Assembly (NCBI GenBank): GCA_002256055.1
Contig: NKIE01000131.1
Coordinates: forward strand, 1-7,465
DNA: 7,465 bases
Reading direction: 5' to 3'
From: Pseudomonas sp. PGPPP3
GTDB taxonomy: Bacteria > Pseudomonadota > Gammaproteobacteria > Pseudomonadales > Pseudomonadaceae
The stretch's first letter is position 1; each line of letters begins with the position of its first letter. Position numbers and translations under genes: made by a program. The notes under the pieces are model-generated. The model was not told where the DNA came from. It searched no databases and saw only the letters and a program-made list of their open reading frames with translations. Positions 5,209 through 7,465 of the stretch are shown here, in pieces.

Positions 5209-6784
5209 CGCCAGCGTAACCATCCGCCCGCGCAGCGCCTGGGAGGCCTGCGACCTCGGCGTGCTGCTGGCGCGCCGGCATGCCGGGTTGCTGACCGCCA
5301 GTTGGGCGCTGCTGACCCTTCCGGTGTTTGTCCTCTGCAGCGCGCTGCTCTGGCAACAACCGAGCCTGGCCATGCTGCTGTTCTGGTGGCTAAAGCCGTT
5401 GTACGAACGCCTGCCGTTGCACATTCTCTCGCGTGCCCTGTTTGGCGCCACCCCCACCCTCAAGCAGGCATTCCAAGCACTGCCCAGTCTGCTCAAGCCG
5501 CAACTGTTGGCCAGCCTGACCTGGCGACGCCTGAGCCTGACCCGCAGCTTCGACCTGCCGGTGCTGCAGCTCGAAGGCCTCAACGGCCAGGCACGCAGCC
5601 AACGCCTGATTGTCCTCAGCCAGCGCGACGCGCGTCCGGCCACCTGGCTGACCATCATCGGCAGCCATGTGGAAATGGCCCTGTGGCTGGGCATGCTCAG
5701 CCTGCTGTACCTGTTGTTGCCACAACAGTGGGAGCTGGACTGGAGCTGGAACAACCTGATCGAGCCAGACAGCGGCAGCTGGCTGTGGCTGGAGCACCTG
5801 TCCAACCTGCTGTACGCCCTGCTGCTGATCATCTGGGAGCCGGTCTATGTGGCCTGCGGTTTCAGCCTCTACCTGAACCGCCGCAGTGCCCTCGAAGCCT
5901 GGGACATCGAACTGGCCTTCCGTCGTCTGCGCCAGCGCCTGGGCGGCATTGCCTCAATCGCGCTGCTGGTCTGTGGCCTGTTCCTGCTACCGCCAGCACC
6001 ATCGGCCTGGGCAGCCCCCGACGAGGCCAGCGCCAGTTGCCCGCTGCCCATGCCCGAGGCACCAGGCCCCGAGGCCGCGCGCCTGCTTCAGCAACCCCTG
6101 AACAGCCAAGCCGCGCAGAGCGCGATCAAGCAATTGCTTGAGCAGCCGCCCTTCGAACACAGCGAGAGCGTGACCCGCTGGCGCTTTGCCGAGGAGGCCA
6201 GCGACAAGCCAGACGACGCAGCCAGCGCCAGCAATCTGGGCGAAGCCCTCAAACACCTGCTCGAACTGATGGGCCTGATGGACGGTTTCAAAACGCTGGC
6301 CCTGGCCCTCGAAGTGCTGCTGTGGACGGCCCTGTTCAGCCTGCTATTGATCCTCGCCTGGCGTTACCGCGACTGGTTGCGCACCTTCGGCGCCCGCCTG
6401 CAACGCCCAAGCAAAACCCCAACAACCGCCCCAACCCAACTGTTTGGCCTGCAACTGGCGCCACAAAGCCTGCCGGACGACATCGCCGGCAGTGTCGAAG
6501 CGCTGTGGGCCGAACAGCCGCGCGAAGCCCTCGGCCTGCTTTACCGCGCCCTGCTCAGCCGCCTGCTGCATGATCACCAGTTACCGCTAAAAAGCTCCCA
6601 CACAGAAGCCGAGGTCTTGCAGCTCACCCTGCAATTACAACACGCCGAGCTCAGCCGCTTCGCCCAGGTATTGACCCGCCACTGGCAGAACCTGGCCTAC
6701 GGCCACCAACTGCCGCCGGCCAGCCTCAAGCGTGGCCTGTGCGAAGCCTGGCGCCGACTGTGCACGCCACAGGTGCCGGCATGA
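5195..6784 (+). CDS. DUF4129-type multi-domain membrane protein
   Basis: The 529-residue product has an N-terminal membrane domain (1-250) with hydrophobic segments near 31-68, 151-175 and 201-223. A further hydrophobic segment at about 250-270 ends in a signal-peptidase-like SAWAA, followed by a polar, probably periplasmic region (275-366). A final helix at 368-390 leads to a cytoplasmic C-terminal DUF4129 domain (about 430-506), with REALGLLYRALLSRL, a TEAEVL segment and LTRHWQNLAYG. Family function is unknown; DUF4129 genes commonly sit with MoxR-type ATPase and DUF58 genes, and sometimes transglutaminase genes. I chose the ATG at 5195 because GAGG (5186-5189) lies 5 nt upstream; the frame is also open to a TTG at 5129, which lacks such support and would overlap the SpoIIM-like gene by 80 bp. 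The stop overlaps the next ATG by 4 bp. Confidence 0.85.
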   Translation: MRLTDASVTIRPRSAWEACDLGVLLARRHAGLLTASWALLTLPVFVLCSALLWQQPSLAMLLFWWLKPLYERLPLHILSRALFGATPTLKQAFQALPSLLKPQLLASLTWRRLSLTRSFDLPVLQLEGLNGQARSQRLIVLSQRDARPATWLTIIGSHVEMALWLGMLSLLYLLLPQQWELDWSWNNLIEPDSGSWLWLEHLSNLLYALLLIIWEPVYVACGFSLYLNRRSALEAWDIELAFRRLRQRLGGIASIALLVCGLFLLPPAPSAWAAPDEASASCPLPMPEAPGPEAARLLQQPLNSQAAQSAIKQLLEQPPFEHSESVTRWRFAEEASDKPDDAASASNLGEALKHLLELMGLMDGFKTLALALEVLLWTALFSLLLILAWRYRDWLRTFGARLQRPSKTPTTAPTQLFGLQLAPQSLPDDIAGSVEALWAEQPREALGLLYRALLSRLLHDHQLPLKSSHTEAEVLQLTLQLQHAELSRFAQVLTRHWQNLAYGHQLPPASLKRGLCEAWRRLCTPQVPA

Positions 6785-7465
6785 ACCGGCGCCTGGGCTT
6801 CTTTCTCGGCGCCGGCCTGGTGCTGCTACTCGGCTTGCTCGGCAGCTATGTGCTGTCGCAAGTCACGCCCTATCAGGATGTGGTCAAACACGGCCCAGCG
6901 CCCGAGGCGCGCGCTAATCCGTATTTGGCTGCCGAACACTTTCTGCGCAATCAGGGCCGTAAAGTGCAGCGCGCCGACAGCCTGCAAAGCCTGGCGCAAC
7001 TGCCCGCCACTGGACAGGTCCTGCTGCTACTGGGCTCACGGGAGCAGATGACACCCAAACAGACCGAGCGTTTGCTGGCCTGGACGCGCCGAGGCGGACA
7101 CCTGCTGGTGGTGGCCGAAACCCTTTGGGACAAAGACAAGAACAGCAGCGGCGACCTGCTGCTCGACCCGCTGGGCATTCAGCAATATATGAGTGACGAG
7201 CTCGACGAGGACAGCGAAGCCGACACTGCCAAGGACACCAACGCGGCGGCCGACACGGAACCCAGCGACGAAACAGCTGCCGCTGCCAGTCCAACTAAAG
7301 ATGCCAAGCAAGATCCCGCGCCCGCCGTCGACCTGACCCAGCTGTACCTGGAAAACGAAGACGCCCCGGCCTATATCGACTTCGCTACCGACTACCACCT
7401 GTTCGACTCCAAAGACCTGGCCCACGCCTGGGCCACCACCGCCGACACCACCCAAACGCAGCAAC
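6781..7465 (+). CDS. DUF4350-domain membrane-anchored protein, 3' end missing
   Basis: An open frame begins at the ATG overlapping the preceding stop (ATGA), with AGGTG just upstream, and stays open for 228 codons to the window edge. Residues 7-27 form an N-terminal membrane anchor after MNRR, predicting an N-in orientation with the rest outside the cytoplasm. The DUF4350 region shows NPYLAAEHFLRNQGRKVQ (46-63), then VLLLLGSREQMTP (80-92) and LLAWTRRGGHLLVVAE (98-113). The fold resembles the glutamine-amidotransferase-like part of GldG/ABC-associated proteins; no catalytic role is established. Residues about 138-182 are a low-complexity stretch rich in Asp, Glu, Ala and Thr that interrupts the domain. 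The last visible part (FATDYHLFD, 201-209) is again domain-like. Family members normally have a second membrane helix near the C-terminus, beyond this window. Confidence 0.85.
   Translation, partial: MNRRLGFFLGAGLVLLLGLLGSYVLSQVTPYQDVVKHGPAPEARANPYLAAEHFLRNQGRKVQRADSLQSLAQLPATGQVLLLLGSREQMTPKQTERLLAWTRRGGHLLVVAETLWDKDKNSSGDLLLDPLGIQQYMSDELDEDSEADTAKDTNAAADTEPSDETAAAASPTKDAKQDPAPAVDLTQLYLENEDAPAYIDFATDYHLFDSKDLAHAWATTADTTQTQQ

Noticed and set aside
4873..5832. 319-codon open frame on the minus strand across the SpoIIM-like and DUF4129 genes
   Set aside because: It is Arg/Ser/Gln-rich translation of the complement of two well-supported overlapping genes, with no family signature; long antisense frames are common in GC-rich DNA.

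Overview
The window is chromosomal DNA from a Pseudomonas-type gammaproteobacterium. The main evidence is a 124-residue MvaT xenogeneic silencer, a family essentially restricted to Pseudomonadaceae. It lies divergent from purU and convergent with sbcB, and from memory this is the same order as in P. aeruginosa (purU1-mvaT-sbcB, followed by a cluster of uncharacterised membrane-protein genes). No phage, IS, CRISPR or RNA gene was found.

Layout: (1) Positions 1-1009, minus strand: the first 30 codons of an unrecognised gene, then formyltetrahydrofolate deformylase (purU). (2) Positions 1010-1574: an unusually long, AT-rich divergent intergenic region holding candidate promoters for purU and mvaT and several inverted repeats. 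(3) Positions 1575-1949, plus strand: mvaT, closed by a strong hairpin at 1964-1999 that can also serve the convergent sbcB. (4) Positions 2018-3448, minus strand: sbcB, exonuclease I. (5) Positions 3449-3583: a short divergent promoter region. (6) Positions 3584-7465, plus strand: an overlapping four-gene operon encoding an RDD-family membrane protein, a SpoIIM-like (COG1300) membrane protein, a DUF4129-type membrane protein and a DUF4350 protein cut off by the window edge.

The left half holds housekeeping functions: one-carbon metabolism, nucleoid silencing and DNA repair. The right half is a translationally coupled membrane operon (overlaps of 4, 14 and 4 bp). In related genomes it usually sits beside a MoxR-type AAA+ ATPase gene and a DUF58 gene, which would lie just past the right edge and are not visible here. 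Its molecular function is not established, and it is the best candidate for an undescribed system in this window. The RDD protein is also unusual: it appears to lack the second transmembrane helix of its domain, as if by an in-frame deletion. The right half is visibly richer in GC than the left.
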